Below, piece after piece: positions 17,721 to 26,639 of a stretch of DNA of 64,000 bases. The DNA is from an uncultured Ruminococcus sp. (GTDB lineage: Bacteria > Bacillota > Clostridia > Oscillospirales > Ruminococcaceae). The position numbers and the translations under genes were made by a program. Position 1 is the stretch's first letter; each line of letters begins with the position of its first letter. Under the pieces are notes generated by a model, which worked only from the letters and a program-made list of their open reading frames with translations, searched no databases and was not told the DNA's origin. The stretch is from positions 225,204 through 289,203 of the forward strand of contig UQPZ01000002.1 in NCBI GenBank assembly GCA_900543145.1, given 5' to 3'.

Positions 17721-19256
17721 GTGAAGACGCGTATGAATAAACGTCAAACGTTTATTAATCTAATTATGAATACTGTTGCCTTTGCTGTGCAGTTCGTAAT
17801 TAGTTTTTATATATCTCCTCTGATTGTAAGCAATGTGGGAGCATCCGCTTATGGTTTTATAGGTGTAGCAACTGATTTCGTATCCTACGCTTCGATTATT
17901 GCTACTGTGTTTAACTCTGTAGCATCCCGATTTATAGCGGATGCATTCTATAGGAAAGATTATAAAAGAGCGAATGATTATTTTAACAGCTTAATTGTCA
18001 CAAATATTATAATTGTGGCTGTACTTGGTCTTGCGGGAATGATTCTTGTACCGAATCTTGATAAGATTCTGACGATCCCAATTAATTTATTATTTGATGT
18101 TAAGCTCACATTTGCGCTAGTCTTTCTTGCGTATATTGTTCAATTGGTGACGCTGGTGTTTACTACATCAACTTTTGTAACCAACAGAACGGATATACAG
18201 GGCGGCCGTAACATTATCCAATATATCGTTCGATTTGCTCTGATTATTGTATTCCTGAATTTTGTCTCTATCAGGATCTATTGGGTCGCCTTTGCTTCAC
18301 TTGTGGCTACTATAGTGGTTGCTATTATGAATGTAGGTTTGACCAAGAGTTTAACGCCCGAATTAAAAATCAGCATCAAAGGTGCGAGAAAAGAGTATGC
18401 GATCGAGTTAGGTAAGGCCGGATGTTGGATGGCGCTCACTAGTATAAGTACGATCTTACTTCGCGGCTTGGACTTGACAGTTGCCAATATTCTGATTGGC
18501 GACTATGAGATGGGATTACTTTCTATAGCCCGGACGATGCCTAATAATGTTACAAGTATTATTAATACAATGGCTCCAATTTTTACACCTGTTTTTTTGG
18601 CGAATTATTCTATCGGGAACCTTTCTGGTGTGATGAGGGAAGTGAAAGATTCCATTAAGATCATGGCACTATTATTGTTTGTTCCGATTTCGGGGTTTAT
18701 TGTTTTCTCATATGACTTCTATGCACTGTGGCAGAAAAGTTTAAGTCATGAAGAGCTGGTGATTGTTACTGCTTTATCTATTATTACAGTTGTTCAAGCA
18801 TATTTTAATTCCACCACGGCGACCATGGCACAGCTGAGTGTTGTTGTCAATAAGTTGAAGCTACCAGTTATCGTGAGTTTCATATGCGGCGTTGTGAGTG
18901 TTATAGCTGAAATCTATATGATAGTGGTTCTAGATTTAGGATTATATGGGATCGTACTTTCAACTACGATTGTAATGATTCTGCGTTACGTCTTCTTTAA
19001 TTCCTTCTATGCTGCGTGGTGTTTGAAGGAGAAAAAGGCTGTATTTTTACCGGAAACGGTAAAAACTTGGCTGTCGATCCCGTTACTACTGGGATTTATG
19101 TATCTTGTCAGGAAAGCCCTTCCGATAAGTTCATGGGTTGATTTTCTTATAGATGTCGCAATTTGCGGCTTCTTGGGTTATTTGTTTATGGTACTTTTTT
19201 ACGGGCGAAAGTATTTAGGTAAATTCTTGAAGGGGTTAAAAAAGGGAAATGGATAA
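17721..19256 (+). CDS. Polysaccharide flippase (Wzx-like, MATE/MOP superfamily)
   Basis: 511 residues with about 12-14 membrane segments, starting with INLIMNTVAFAVQFVISFYISPLIV. The ordering of paired helices and the polar residues NVGASAYGF in the first loop are typical of Wzx/MurJ-like exporters that flip undecaprenyl-linked repeat units. GTG 17721 is preceded by AAGGGATGG (17705-17713). Its last 8 bases overlap the second Fe-S/FrhB gene. It completes the export machinery with the polymerase at 13537. Confidence 0.88.
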   Translation: MKTRMNKRQTFINLIMNTVAFAVQFVISFYISPLIVSNVGASAYGFIGVATDFVSYASIIATVFNSVASRFIADAFYRKDYKRANDYFNSLIVTNIIIVAVLGLAGMILVPNLDKILTIPINLLFDVKLTFALVFLAYIVQLVTLVFTTSTFVTNRTDIQGGRNIIQYIVRFALIIVFLNFVSIRIYWVAFASLVATIVVAIMNVGLTKSLTPELKISIKGARKEYAIELGKAGCWMALTSISTILLRGLDLTVANILIGDYEMGLLSIARTMPNNVTSIINTMAPIFTPVFLANYSIGNLSGVMREVKDSIKIMALLLFVPISGFIVFSYDFYALWQKSLSHEELVIVTALSIITVVQAYFNSTTATMAQLSVVVNKLKLPVIVSFICGVVSVIAEIYMIVVLDLGLYGIVLSTTIVMILRYVFFNSFYAAWCLKEKKAVFLPETVKTWLSIPLLLGFMYLVRKALPISSWVDFLIDVAICGFLGYLFMVLFYGRKYLGKFLKGLKKGNG

Positions 19257-20418
19257 TGTCAGATTAGTATTAATGGAAAAAAGATGTATGTCCTGTGGCG
19301 GTTGCAGCAGCGTATGCCCTACAGATGCTATCAGAATGGTTTATAGGGAGCAGGAAGGCTTTTTTCGTCCGGTGATAGAGGAAGCAGTATGTGTTGGTTG
19401 CGGAAGATGTATGAAAGTCTGTCCTGCTGAACATCAAGAGAACACTGCTCTTATTGGGGAGTATTGTGACTTGTATCTTGCTCATTCAAAGAATATTGAT
19501 GTACGACACGGGGCTACTTCGGGTGGAGTGATAAATACGCTTGTCCGATACCTGTTAGATATAAATCTCGTTGAAGCTGTAGTGATGGCAGGATATAGTT
19601 CAGATAGTCCGATAGAAGCTGAGCCGTATATATTAACACGCTCAGATATTAACGACTTGGAGCAGAACCCACGAGACTTTGCATCTCGATATGTCACTGT
19701 ACCGGTTTTGAGCAAAATAAAGGAGGTGAACAATATGAAGTCAATTGCGGTTGTAGGAACCTCATGTCAGATTAACGCCCTAAAATTAATGGGGAGTCGG
19801 ACTTTGACATCCATCTTTAGGATTGGAATAACATGTAGCGGGGAAATGAGCTACAAAGCGACTACGGAGTACAAACGTGTTCAACACCTGCAATCCGCAA
19901 AGATGTTCTATCGAGGAGACGGATGGCCAGGAAAGAACTGCCTGATTACAAAAGATAAATGTAAAAGCGCAAACCATAGTGGATCGCTGTTTGAACGTAT
20001 GTTCAGTTCTCAGATTTTTAAGAACCCCGGATGCCGTTATTGTAAAGATCATTTTGCAGAGAATGCGGACATTAGTTTTTGTGATTTCTGGAATAAAAGC
20101 GAGTTGTCACAGGAGCATGAAGGAAATAGCTGCGTGATTGCTCGATCAAAACTGGCGCAGGAACTGATGCAGAAAATGCAGAATGATAATTATATAGAGG
20201 TTGTCAGGAAGCTATCGGAAACGGAAATCGAAAGCACCCAGATGCATGTGCTGAAAGCTAAAAAGGGTGATCCCCACCAAATATCATCTTACCGGCACTT
20301 CCTGAAAGTAATAGATTTTGTTTTTGAGCACGGGATTTACAAGCTATTCGGGCTTAAGACATACCAGCTTTTCTGTCGTAAGTATAGTGAGATTATGAGC
20401 AAGGTTCGCTTAGAGTAG
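19249..20418 (+). CDS. Fe-S protein of the FrhB family, second copy
   Basis: 389 residues. Two 4Fe-4S motifs (CMSCGGCSSVCPTDA near 11-25 and CVGCGRCMKVCPAEH near 46-60) precede an FrhB N-terminal domain (ATSGGVINTLVRYLLD) and C-terminal domain with GTSCQINAL and a later Cys cluster CRYCKDHFAENADISFCDFW. The architecture matches the protein at 11116 but with low direct similarity. It overlaps the flippase gene and, like the first copy, follows a pyruvyltransferase gene two ORFs upstream. It is probably a cytosolic flavin-dependent redox enzyme acting on a glycan precursor. The reaction is unknown. Confidence 0.85.
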   Translation: MDNVRLVLMEKRCMSCGGCSSVCPTDAIRMVYREQEGFFRPVIEEAVCVGCGRCMKVCPAEHQENTALIGEYCDLYLAHSKNIDVRHGATSGGVINTLVRYLLDINLVEAVVMAGYSSDSPIEAEPYILTRSDINDLEQNPRDFASRYVTVPVLSKIKEVNNMKSIAVVGTSCQINALKLMGSRTLTSIFRIGITCSGEMSYKATTEYKRVQHLQSAKMFYRGDGWPGKNCLITKDKCKSANHSGSLFERMFSSQIFKNPGCRYCKDHFAENADISFCDFWNKSELSQEHEGNSCVIARSKLAQELMQKMQNDNYIEVVRKLSETEIESTQMHVLKAKKGDPHQISSYRHFLKVIDFVFEHGIYKLFGLKTYQLFCRKYSEIMSKVRLE

Positions 20419-20577
20419 TTGCTGATGTACCTGATTCCTCATATTGAATTGCGATGTAATAAAATGATTTGCGGATATTATAAAGAAGAGTTTTCCTATG
20501 CTACTTCACATAGAAAAGAGTTAAAGGACGTGTTGGTAATTGGATGAAGCATCAGTATTATCAGATGTTAAGCATAG

Positions 20578-21304
20578 ATGGATTACCTAATGCAATTGAG
20601 TTTACAAAAGGAGAGTAGCCAGAGTTGGGTTCCGGATAAGAATACTTACTGGTCCCTTGATGGGGTAACGTGGTTCCTTTCTTTAATAGTGTTTTGCTAT
20701 TGTATTTCCTTTATTACGATTCGACTCTTAAGGAAATATGATCCTGCATATCTTTTCCTGGAGATACTGATTTTGCAATTTTAAATAGAACTTTTATCAG
20801 CAAGGTTCTTAACTGAGGATATGAGCACATGGTTAACGTATATATGCCCATTATCGTTACTTGGACTAAAGTTTGGGGATGTGCCTATATGGCATTTCAA
20901 AGCGGGAGAGAGAAAACCGTTTATCGAAAGGATGGTTATTACTCCTGACTATATTCCTTTATTTTTCGGTTTTTACAGCTTATGACAAAATCATCCCCTA
21001 TACTATCTATTATGTATTTGAATGCATGATTATTTTAACGGTTATATTATCGAGTTGCCTAGCAAGGAAACTAATCATGGAGAATCCAGTGGTAGTTTCT
21101 ATTGGTAATATAAGCATGGAAATATTTTTAACACATTTGTCTATTGTTACATACGTGAAAATCTTATGGGAGAAAATGCTGCCGTTTAAATGTCCGACTG
21201 TTGTGGAATGGATTGTGATATGGACAGCGATAATCATTGTTGGGTATTTTACACATAAGATTATAGCTTCAATACCGAAAAAACGGAGGAACAACCCAGT
21301 ATGA
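20578..21304 (+). pseudogene. Decayed acyltransferase family 3 gene
   Basis: Remnants of an integral-membrane O-acyltransferase lie in three pieces. From 20578 one frame reads LQKESSQSWVPDKNTYWSLDG and VTWFLS, the conserved middle of family 3 acyltransferases. A second frame around 20821-20984 contributes STWLTYICPLSLLG. A third (20873-21304) holds the last three or four membrane helices including GNISMEIFLTHLSIV. The N-terminal catalytic His region is absent and the pieces are in different frames with stops between them, so no active enzyme is expected. 20419-20577 holds no supportable gene. The last ATGA overlaps the next gene. Confidence 0.75.
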
Positions 21305-22593
21305 AAGTAATTATTATGGCCGGAGGCAAGGGAACACGTATCTCCCAAATCGCCCCCGATATACCAAAGCCGTTAATTCCTATCGATAGGAAGCCGGTAT
21401 TAGAGAGAGAAATTGAGAGTTTACGTGACCAGGGATTTACTGATATTATTCTGACTGTTTCTCACATGGCCGATAAAATCATGGATTATTTCGGCGATGG
21501 GTCCAAGACATCTCCTGTTACAGGAGAACCGTTTTGCGTGAACATCGAGTACTTCGTGGAGGAAACTCCGTTGGGGAACGCCGGTGCGCTGTTCAGGTTG
21601 AAAGATAAGCTGACCGAGAACTTTCTGCTGCTGAACGCCGATGCGATATTTGATGTGGACTTTAACCGTTTCGTAGCATTCCACAAATCTCACGGCGGAT
21701 TGGTCACACTGTTCACCCATCCTAATTCTCATCCGTATGACAGTGGGCTGATCATAGCTGACAAGAACGGTGCTGTGGAAAAGTGGCTAGCGAAAGAGGA
21801 TGAGCGGCCTACCTATTACAGAAATCGTGTGAATTCAGGTCTTCATGTTATTTGTCCAGAGATTCTCAACCAAACCATCACCACACCTAAGATTGATCTT
21901 GATCGCCAGCTGCTCAAGCCTTTGTCCGGAACCGGAAAGATGTTCTGCTACGACTCTCCGGAGTACGTCAAGGACATGGGCACACCGGACCGGTATGCTT
22001 CCGTTTGCGAAGATTTCAAAGCAGGACGTGTTCAGGCGAAGAATCTGAAGAACAAGCAGAAAGCAGTGTTCATCGATCGTGATGGTACGATCAACAAGTA
22101 CGTTGGTTTCCTACGGAATATTGATGACTTTGAGCTGCTTCCCGGTGTTGCGGAGGCAATCAAAAAGATCAACGCTTCCGGGTATCTTGCTTTTGTGGTT
22201 ACCAACCAACCGGTGATCGCACGTGGAGAGGTCAGCTTTGAAGAGTTGGAAGAAATCCACAATAAAATGGAGACGTTTCTCGGCAAAGAGGGCGCATACC
22301 TGGACAGCATTTATTTCTGCCCGCATCATCCACACAAGGGATACGAAGGCGAAAGACCGGAACTGAAAATCGACTGTGATTGTCGAAAACCTAAGCCGGG
22401 GATGCTACTTAAAGCGGCTGAGGGTTTCAATATTAATCTTGAAATGAGCTGGATGGTTGGTGACGGAGAATGTGATGTCATAGCTGGAAAGAATGCAGGA
22501 TGCAAAACTTGTCTGATTGGCGAAGGGGCGTTTGGGCAGGATGTAACGGTTGAGACTCTGCTTGAGTTTGTGGAGAAACACATGGGATTATAG
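21301..22593 (+). CDS. Fused GDP-heptose guanylyltransferase and heptose-1,7-bisphosphate phosphatase (HddC-GmhB)
   Basis: 430 residues, two enzymes in one chain. Residues 1 to about 240 are a nucleotidyltransferase: IIMAGGKGTRI at 4-14, IPKPLIPI near 22, then LNADAIFDVDF near 112. From about 251 a HAD phosphatase begins with FIDRDGTIN (two catalytic Asp), TNQPVIARG near 303, and the zinc-binding CPHHPHKGYE and CDCRKPKPGM typical of GmhB. It removes the 7-phosphate from heptose 1,7-bisphosphate, then activates heptose-1-phosphate with a nucleotide. The presence of hddA and a GDP-sugar dehydratase argues for GTP. It sits 14 kb from gmhA but in the same locus. Confidence 0.9.
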   Translation: MKVIIMAGGKGTRISQIAPDIPKPLIPIDRKPVLEREIESLRDQGFTDIILTVSHMADKIMDYFGDGSKTSPVTGEPFCVNIEYFVEETPLGNAGALFRLKDKLTENFLLLNADAIFDVDFNRFVAFHKSHGGLVTLFTHPNSHPYDSGLIIADKNGAVEKWLAKEDERPTYYRNRVNSGLHVICPEILNQTITTPKIDLDRQLLKPLSGTGKMFCYDSPEYVKDMGTPDRYASVCEDFKAGRVQAKNLKNKQKAVFIDRDGTINKYVGFLRNIDDFELLPGVAEAIKKINASGYLAFVVTNQPVIARGEVSFEELEEIHNKMETFLGKEGAYLDSIYFCPHHPHKGYEGERPELKIDCDCRKPKPGMLLKAAEGFNINLEMSWMVGDGECDVIAGKNAGCKTCLIGEGAFGQDVTVETLLEFVEKHMGL

Positions 22594-22692
22594 AAAGGTT
22601 TAACGCAATTGCCCTATGACACAATATTTCCAGCCCTGTTTTTTTAGATTTGTGGGCATCATTGAGGAAGGCTTTATTAGGAGATATTCAAA

Positions 22693-22779
22693 ATGCAAAC
22701 AGAACTGTTTACTGGTATTATCGTAGCGGCGTTACCGCATTCCTTACATATATTTTTACACAAGCCACGAATCATGTAA
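22693..22779 (+). CDS. Possible 28-residue peptide ORF
   Basis: AGGAG at 22679-22683 is followed 9 nt later by ATG 22693 and a 28-codon frame. The hydrophobic peptide has no known relative that I recognise. It lies in the 205-base gap between the hddC-gmhB fusion and rfbA. The gap otherwise shows only the rfbA ribosome binding site, and this ORF may be the tail of a deleted gene. Confidence 0.2.
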   Translation: MQTELFTGIIVAALPHSLHIFLHKPRIM

Positions 22780-22798
22780 TACGAAGGAGACCACCAAT

Positions 22799-23686
22799 AT
22801 GAAAGGCATAATCTTAGCTGGAGGTTCCGGCACACGTTTATATCCACTAACAAAGGTAACAAGCAAGCAGCTTCTACCGATCTACGACAAACCGATGATC
22901 TATTATCCCATGTCTGTGCTGATGAGCGCCGGGATCAGGGAAATACTTATCATTTCTACGCCCGCCGACACTCCACGTTTCCGCGATCTGTTGGGAGACG
23001 GTCGGCAGTTTGGCGTGAATCTTACATACGCAGTACAAGAATCACCCGACGGCTTGGCACAAGCCTTTATCATTGGTTCTGAATTTATCGGTTCTGATAC
23101 TGTGGCAATGGTTCTCGGCGATAACATCTTCCACGGGCATGGGTTTAAGAAGAGGCTGGTTAAAGCTGTGGAGAATGCAGAATCAGGGAAAGGCGCCACT
23201 GTGTTCGGCTACTATGTGGACGATCCGGAGAGGTTCGGCATTGTGGAATTTGATAAGAACGGGCGGGCTGTGAGCATTGAAGAGAAGCCTGCAAAGCCGA
23301 AGAGCAACTACTGCGTGACCGGGCTGTATTTCTATGACAATCGGGTCGTGGAGTATGCGAAGAATCTGAAACCGTCAGCGCGCGGCGAGCTTGAGATTAC
23401 GGATTTGAATCGGATGTATCTTGAGGATAACAGTTTGAATGTGGAGCTGCTAGGTCAGGGCTTTACCTGGCTTGATACAGGGACGCACGAGAGCCTTGTG
23501 GACGCCACCAATTTTGTCAAGACAGTGGAGCAGCACCAGCACAGAAAGATTGCGTGTCTGGAAGAGATCGCTTATATCAACGGGTGGATTAGTAAAGAGG
23601 ATGTGCTTTCTGTGTACGAGGTGCTTAAGAAAAATCAATACGGTCAGTATCTGAAGGATGTGCTGGACGGGAAGTATATTGAGTAG
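22799..23686 (+). CDS. rfbA: Glucose-1-phosphate thymidylyltransferase
   Basis: RfbA/RmlA (295 residues, standard length) makes dTDP-glucose from dTTP and glucose-1-phosphate, the first step to dTDP-L-rhamnose. The signature GGSGTRLYPLTKVTSKQLLP is at 8-27, with YAVQESPDGLAQAF near 80, VLGDNIFHGHG near 107, and EEKPAKPKSNYCVTGLYFYD near 161. It starts the four-gene rfbA-rfbB-rfbD-rfbC set. AAGGAGACCACC precedes ATG 22799. The cluster supplies rhamnose to the glycosyltransferases upstream. Confidence 0.97.
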   Translation: MKGIILAGGSGTRLYPLTKVTSKQLLPIYDKPMIYYPMSVLMSAGIREILIISTPADTPRFRDLLGDGRQFGVNLTYAVQESPDGLAQAFIIGSEFIGSDTVAMVLGDNIFHGHGFKKRLVKAVENAESGKGATVFGYYVDDPERFGIVEFDKNGRAVSIEEKPAKPKSNYCVTGLYFYDNRVVEYAKNLKPSARGELEITDLNRMYLEDNSLNVELLGQGFTWLDTGTHESLVDATNFVKTVEQHQHRKIACLEEIAYINGWISKEDVLSVYEVLKKNQYGQYLKDVLDGKYIE

Positions 23687-23755
23687 CCCACCCACATCTG
23701 ATTGTGTAAGAAATAAGACTGTGGTAAACACAGTGTAAGAGAAAGGTAGTAGAAC

Positions 23756-24793
23756 ATGAACATTATCGTAACCGGCGGTGCTGGATTTATTGGAAGTAAT
23801 TTTATTTTTCATATGCTGAAGGAATATCCTGAGTATAGGATCATCTGCCTGGACAAGCTGACTTATGCGGGAAATTTATCCACACTTGCCCATGTGATGG
23901 ACAATCCACAGTTTAGGTTTGTGAAAGCAGATATATGCGACCGGGAAGCGGTTTATAAGCTTTTTGAAGAGGAGAAGCCCGATATCGTGGTGAATTTTGC
24001 GGCAGAATCTCATGTGGACAGAAGTATTGAGAACCCGGGTATTTTCCTCCGTACAAATATTATCGGTACGGCTGTGCTTATGGATGCCTGTCGAAAATAT
24101 GGGATAAAGAGGTATCATCAGGTAAGTACCGATGAGGTGTACGGCGACCTTCCGCTAGACCGTCCGGACCTGTTTTTCACGGAAGAAACGCCGATACACA
24201 CAAGCAGTCCGTATTCTTCCTCAAAGGCCTCTGCCGATTTGCTCGCACTGTCTTATCACAGAACCTATGGTCTGCCTGTTAGTATCTCTCGTTGCTCAAA
24301 CAACTACGGCCCGTATCACTTTCCTGAGAAGCTGATCCCGCTCATGATCGCCAATGCACTGAATGATAAGCCGCTTCCTGTTTACGGAGAAGGTCTGAAT
24401 GTGCGCGATTGGCTGTATGTTGAGGATCACTGCAAGGCGATTGATCTTATTATTCACAAGGGCAGAGTCGGCGAGGTCTATAATATCGGCGGACACAATG
24501 AGATGTGCAATATTGATATTGTAAAAATCATCTGTGATGCGCTTGGGAAACCATATTCTCTAATTACATATGTGACGGATCGAAAGGGTCACGATATGCG
24601 CTATGCGATCGATCCGACTAAGATCCACAATGAGCTTGGCTGGCTGCCGGAAACAAGATTTGCTGACGGCATTCGGAAGACGATAAAATGGTATCTGGAG
24701 AACCGTGACTGGTGGGAGGCCATCATCAGCGGTGAGTATCAGAACTATTACGAGAAGATGTATGGAAATCGGCAAAGTACGGAAGAGGAATAG
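23756..24793 (+). CDS. rfbB: dTDP-glucose 4,6-dehydratase
   Basis: RfbB/RmlB (345 residues) is an extended SDR enzyme turning dTDP-glucose into dTDP-4-keto-6-deoxyglucose. The NAD loop GGAGFIGSNF is at 7-16, and NFAAESHVDRSI is near 80. The catalytic Thr-Asp-Glu triad is in STDEVYGDL near 122, and YSSSKAS carries the Tyr-x3-Lys near 153. GPYHFPEKLIP is the substrate loop. It lies 69 bases after rfbA, and its stop is 3 bases before rfbD. All conserved residues are present. Confidence 0.97.
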   Translation: MNIIVTGGAGFIGSNFIFHMLKEYPEYRIICLDKLTYAGNLSTLAHVMDNPQFRFVKADICDREAVYKLFEEEKPDIVVNFAAESHVDRSIENPGIFLRTNIIGTAVLMDACRKYGIKRYHQVSTDEVYGDLPLDRPDLFFTEETPIHTSSPYSSSKASADLLALSYHRTYGLPVSISRCSNNYGPYHFPEKLIPLMIANALNDKPLPVYGEGLNVRDWLYVEDHCKAIDLIIHKGRVGEVYNIGGHNEMCNIDIVKIICDALGKPYSLITYVTDRKGHDMRYAIDPTKIHNELGWLPETRFADGIRKTIKWYLENRDWWEAIISGEYQNYYEKMYGNRQSTEEE

Positions 24794-24796
24794 GGC

Positions 24797-25711
24797 ATGA
24801 GAGTTTTTGTAACAGGTGTAGGCGGACAGCTTGGTCATGATGTGATGAATGAGTTGGCGAAAAGGGGATATGATGGTGTAGGTTCAGATATTCAGGAGGT
24901 TTACAGCGGCGTACAGGACGGCACAGCTGTGACGGAAATGACGTATGTTCAGCTTGATATCACTGACAGAGAGAAAGTAATATCTACAATAGCGGAGATT
25001 AGACCCGATGCCGTTATCCACTGCGCCGCATGGACGGCTGTGGATATTGCGGAGGATGATGATAAGGTGGATAAAGTTTGGGCAATCAATGCAGGTGGTA
25101 CACAGAATATTGCAGATGCCTGCAAAAAACTGGATCGCAAAATGCTCTATCTGTCCACAGACTATGTTTTTGACGGACAGGGGACAGAACCTTGGAAGCC
25201 GGACTGCAAGGACTACAAGCCGCTGAATGTCTATGGCCGGACAAAACTGGAAGGGGAGCTGGCGGTAGCCAATACATTAGAGAAATATTTCATCGTCCGT
25301 ATCGCCTGGGTATTTGGCTTGAACGGGAAGAACTTTATCAAGACCATGATTAATGTGGGCAAGACTCACGACACAGTGCGCGTGGTCAACGACCAGATCG
25401 GCACGCCGACTTACACGTATGATTTGGCGAGACTCCTGGTGGATATGGTAGGAACTGAGAAGTACGGATATTACCACGCCACGAATGAAGGCGGATATAT
25501 CAGCTGGTACGATTTTTGCTGTGAGTTTTATGGACAGTATGGGCTTGAAACACAGGTAATACCGGTGAGCACAAAAGAGTATGGTCTTTCTAAGGCGGCA
25601 AGGCCATATAACAGCAGACTGGATAAGAGCAAACTGGTGGAGATGGGATTCACGCCGCTGCCGAGCTGGCAGGATGCTGTGAGCAGATATTTGAAGGAGG
25701 CAAACCTCTGA
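24797..25711 (+). CDS. rfbD: dTDP-4-dehydrorhamnose reductase
   Basis: RfbD/RmlD (304 residues) reduces dTDP-4-keto-L-rhamnose with NADPH to dTDP-L-rhamnose, the last step. GVGGQLGHDV at 7-16 is the cofactor loop. AAWTAVDIAEDD near 76, STDYVFDG near 116 and YGRTKLEGE (Tyr-x3-Lys) near 142 follow. A short insertion of about ten residues after the first helix (EVYSGVQDGTAVTEM) is common in clostridial RmlD. ATG 24797 is translationally coupled to rfbB, and its last base is shared with the rfbC start. Confidence 0.96.
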   Translation: MRVFVTGVGGQLGHDVMNELAKRGYDGVGSDIQEVYSGVQDGTAVTEMTYVQLDITDREKVISTIAEIRPDAVIHCAAWTAVDIAEDDDKVDKVWAINAGGTQNIADACKKLDRKMLYLSTDYVFDGQGTEPWKPDCKDYKPLNVYGRTKLEGELAVANTLEKYFIVRIAWVFGLNGKNFIKTMINVGKTHDTVRVVNDQIGTPTYTYDLARLLVDMVGTEKYGYYHATNEGGYISWYDFCCEFYGQYGLETQVIPVSTKEYGLSKAARPYNSRLDKSKLVEMGFTPLPSWQDAVSRYLKEANL

Positions 25712-26319
25712 TGGGACAGATTAAAGTAGAAAAGAATGTTGGTGGCATAGAAGGACTCTGTGTGATAGAGCCGGTCGTCCATGGTGACAGCCGTGGTTAT
25801 TTTATGGAAACCTACAGCCAGAGGGATATGGAAGAACAGGGCATCGATATTACGTTTGTTCAGGATAATCAGAGCATGAGCACCAAGGGCGTCCTGCGTG
25901 GTTTGCATTTCCAGATCCATTACCCACAGACCAAACTGGTGCGTGTAATCAAGGGCGCTGTGTTTGATGTGGCAGTGGATTTAAGAAGCGGATCGGTAAC
26001 CTTTGGAAAATGGTACGGGGTAGAACTGACAGAAGAGAACAAGAAGCAGTTTCTTATTCCGAAAGGTTTTGCGCACGGTTTTCTGGTACTGAGTGATATG
26101 GCGGAGTTCTGCTACAAGTGTGACGACTTCTATCACCCCAACGATGAGGGCGGTATGGCTTGGAACGATCCGGAGATTGGGATTGTTTGGCCGGGGGTTG
26201 TTGGAGAATATCATAATAGCGCAAGTGCTGATGGATACACACTTGAAGATACAACGCCGCTGAACCTTTCCGAGAAAGACCAGAAGTGGCTTGGTTTCAA
26301 AGAGACGTTTCGGTTTTAG
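25711..26319 (+). CDS. rfbC: dTDP-4-dehydrorhamnose 3,5-epimerase
   Basis: RfbC/RmlC (202 residues) is a cupin epimerase converting dTDP-4-keto-6-deoxyglucose to the L-rhamno form. VLRGLHFQIHYPQTKLVRV near 56-74 carries the catalytic His. AVDLRSGSVTFGKW and PKGFAHGFLVLSD near 112-124 complete the active site. The start TGATG overlaps the rfbD stop. It is the last intact gene of the polysaccharide locus. No convincing terminator follows within about 70 bases. Instead two gene-end remnants are found. Confidence 0.96.
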   Translation: MGQIKVEKNVGGIEGLCVIEPVVHGDSRGYFMETYSQRDMEEQGIDITFVQDNQSMSTKGVLRGLHFQIHYPQTKLVRVIKGAVFDVAVDLRSGSVTFGKWYGVELTEENKKQFLIPKGFAHGFLVLSDMAEFCYKCDDFYHPNDEGGMAWNDPEIGIVWPGVVGEYHNSASADGYTLEDTTPLNLSEKDQKWLGFKETFRF

Positions 26320-26390
26320 TTATTCCGTAAAAACTTCTATCAATTCTTGACCGGCTATGTGTGAAAATCTAGGGTAAGTTATGATCCTGA

Positions 26391-26576
26391 CAGATAGGAT
26401 ACTACCCTTGGATTGAAAAACTGTATGGAGCTGAAGTGTTTTCAGATCCTTGTAGTTTACCCGTTATTACCGCGCTCAAAGTTAAATGCTCAATCGGATT
26501 AAGAGAAGATATAGGCAGACCTACTACGGCAGCCGAAAATAAGCTGAACTTTATGGAATATTTACAAACATTATAG
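26391..26576 (+). pseudogene. Gene-end remnant, unrecognised
   Basis: An open frame between stops at 26388 and 26574 encodes 61 residues (GYYPWIEKLYGAEVFSDPCS, later GLREDIGRPTTAAENK). The amino-acid pattern looks like real protein, but there is no start codon or ribosome binding site. I read it as the C-terminal end of a deleted polysaccharide gene. I cannot name the family. Confidence 0.4.
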
Positions 26577-26639
26577 TTAGCAGGAAATCCATAATGTATT
26601 TTTCTTATAAGGTACGCTATTAATGTTTGCACTATATGA

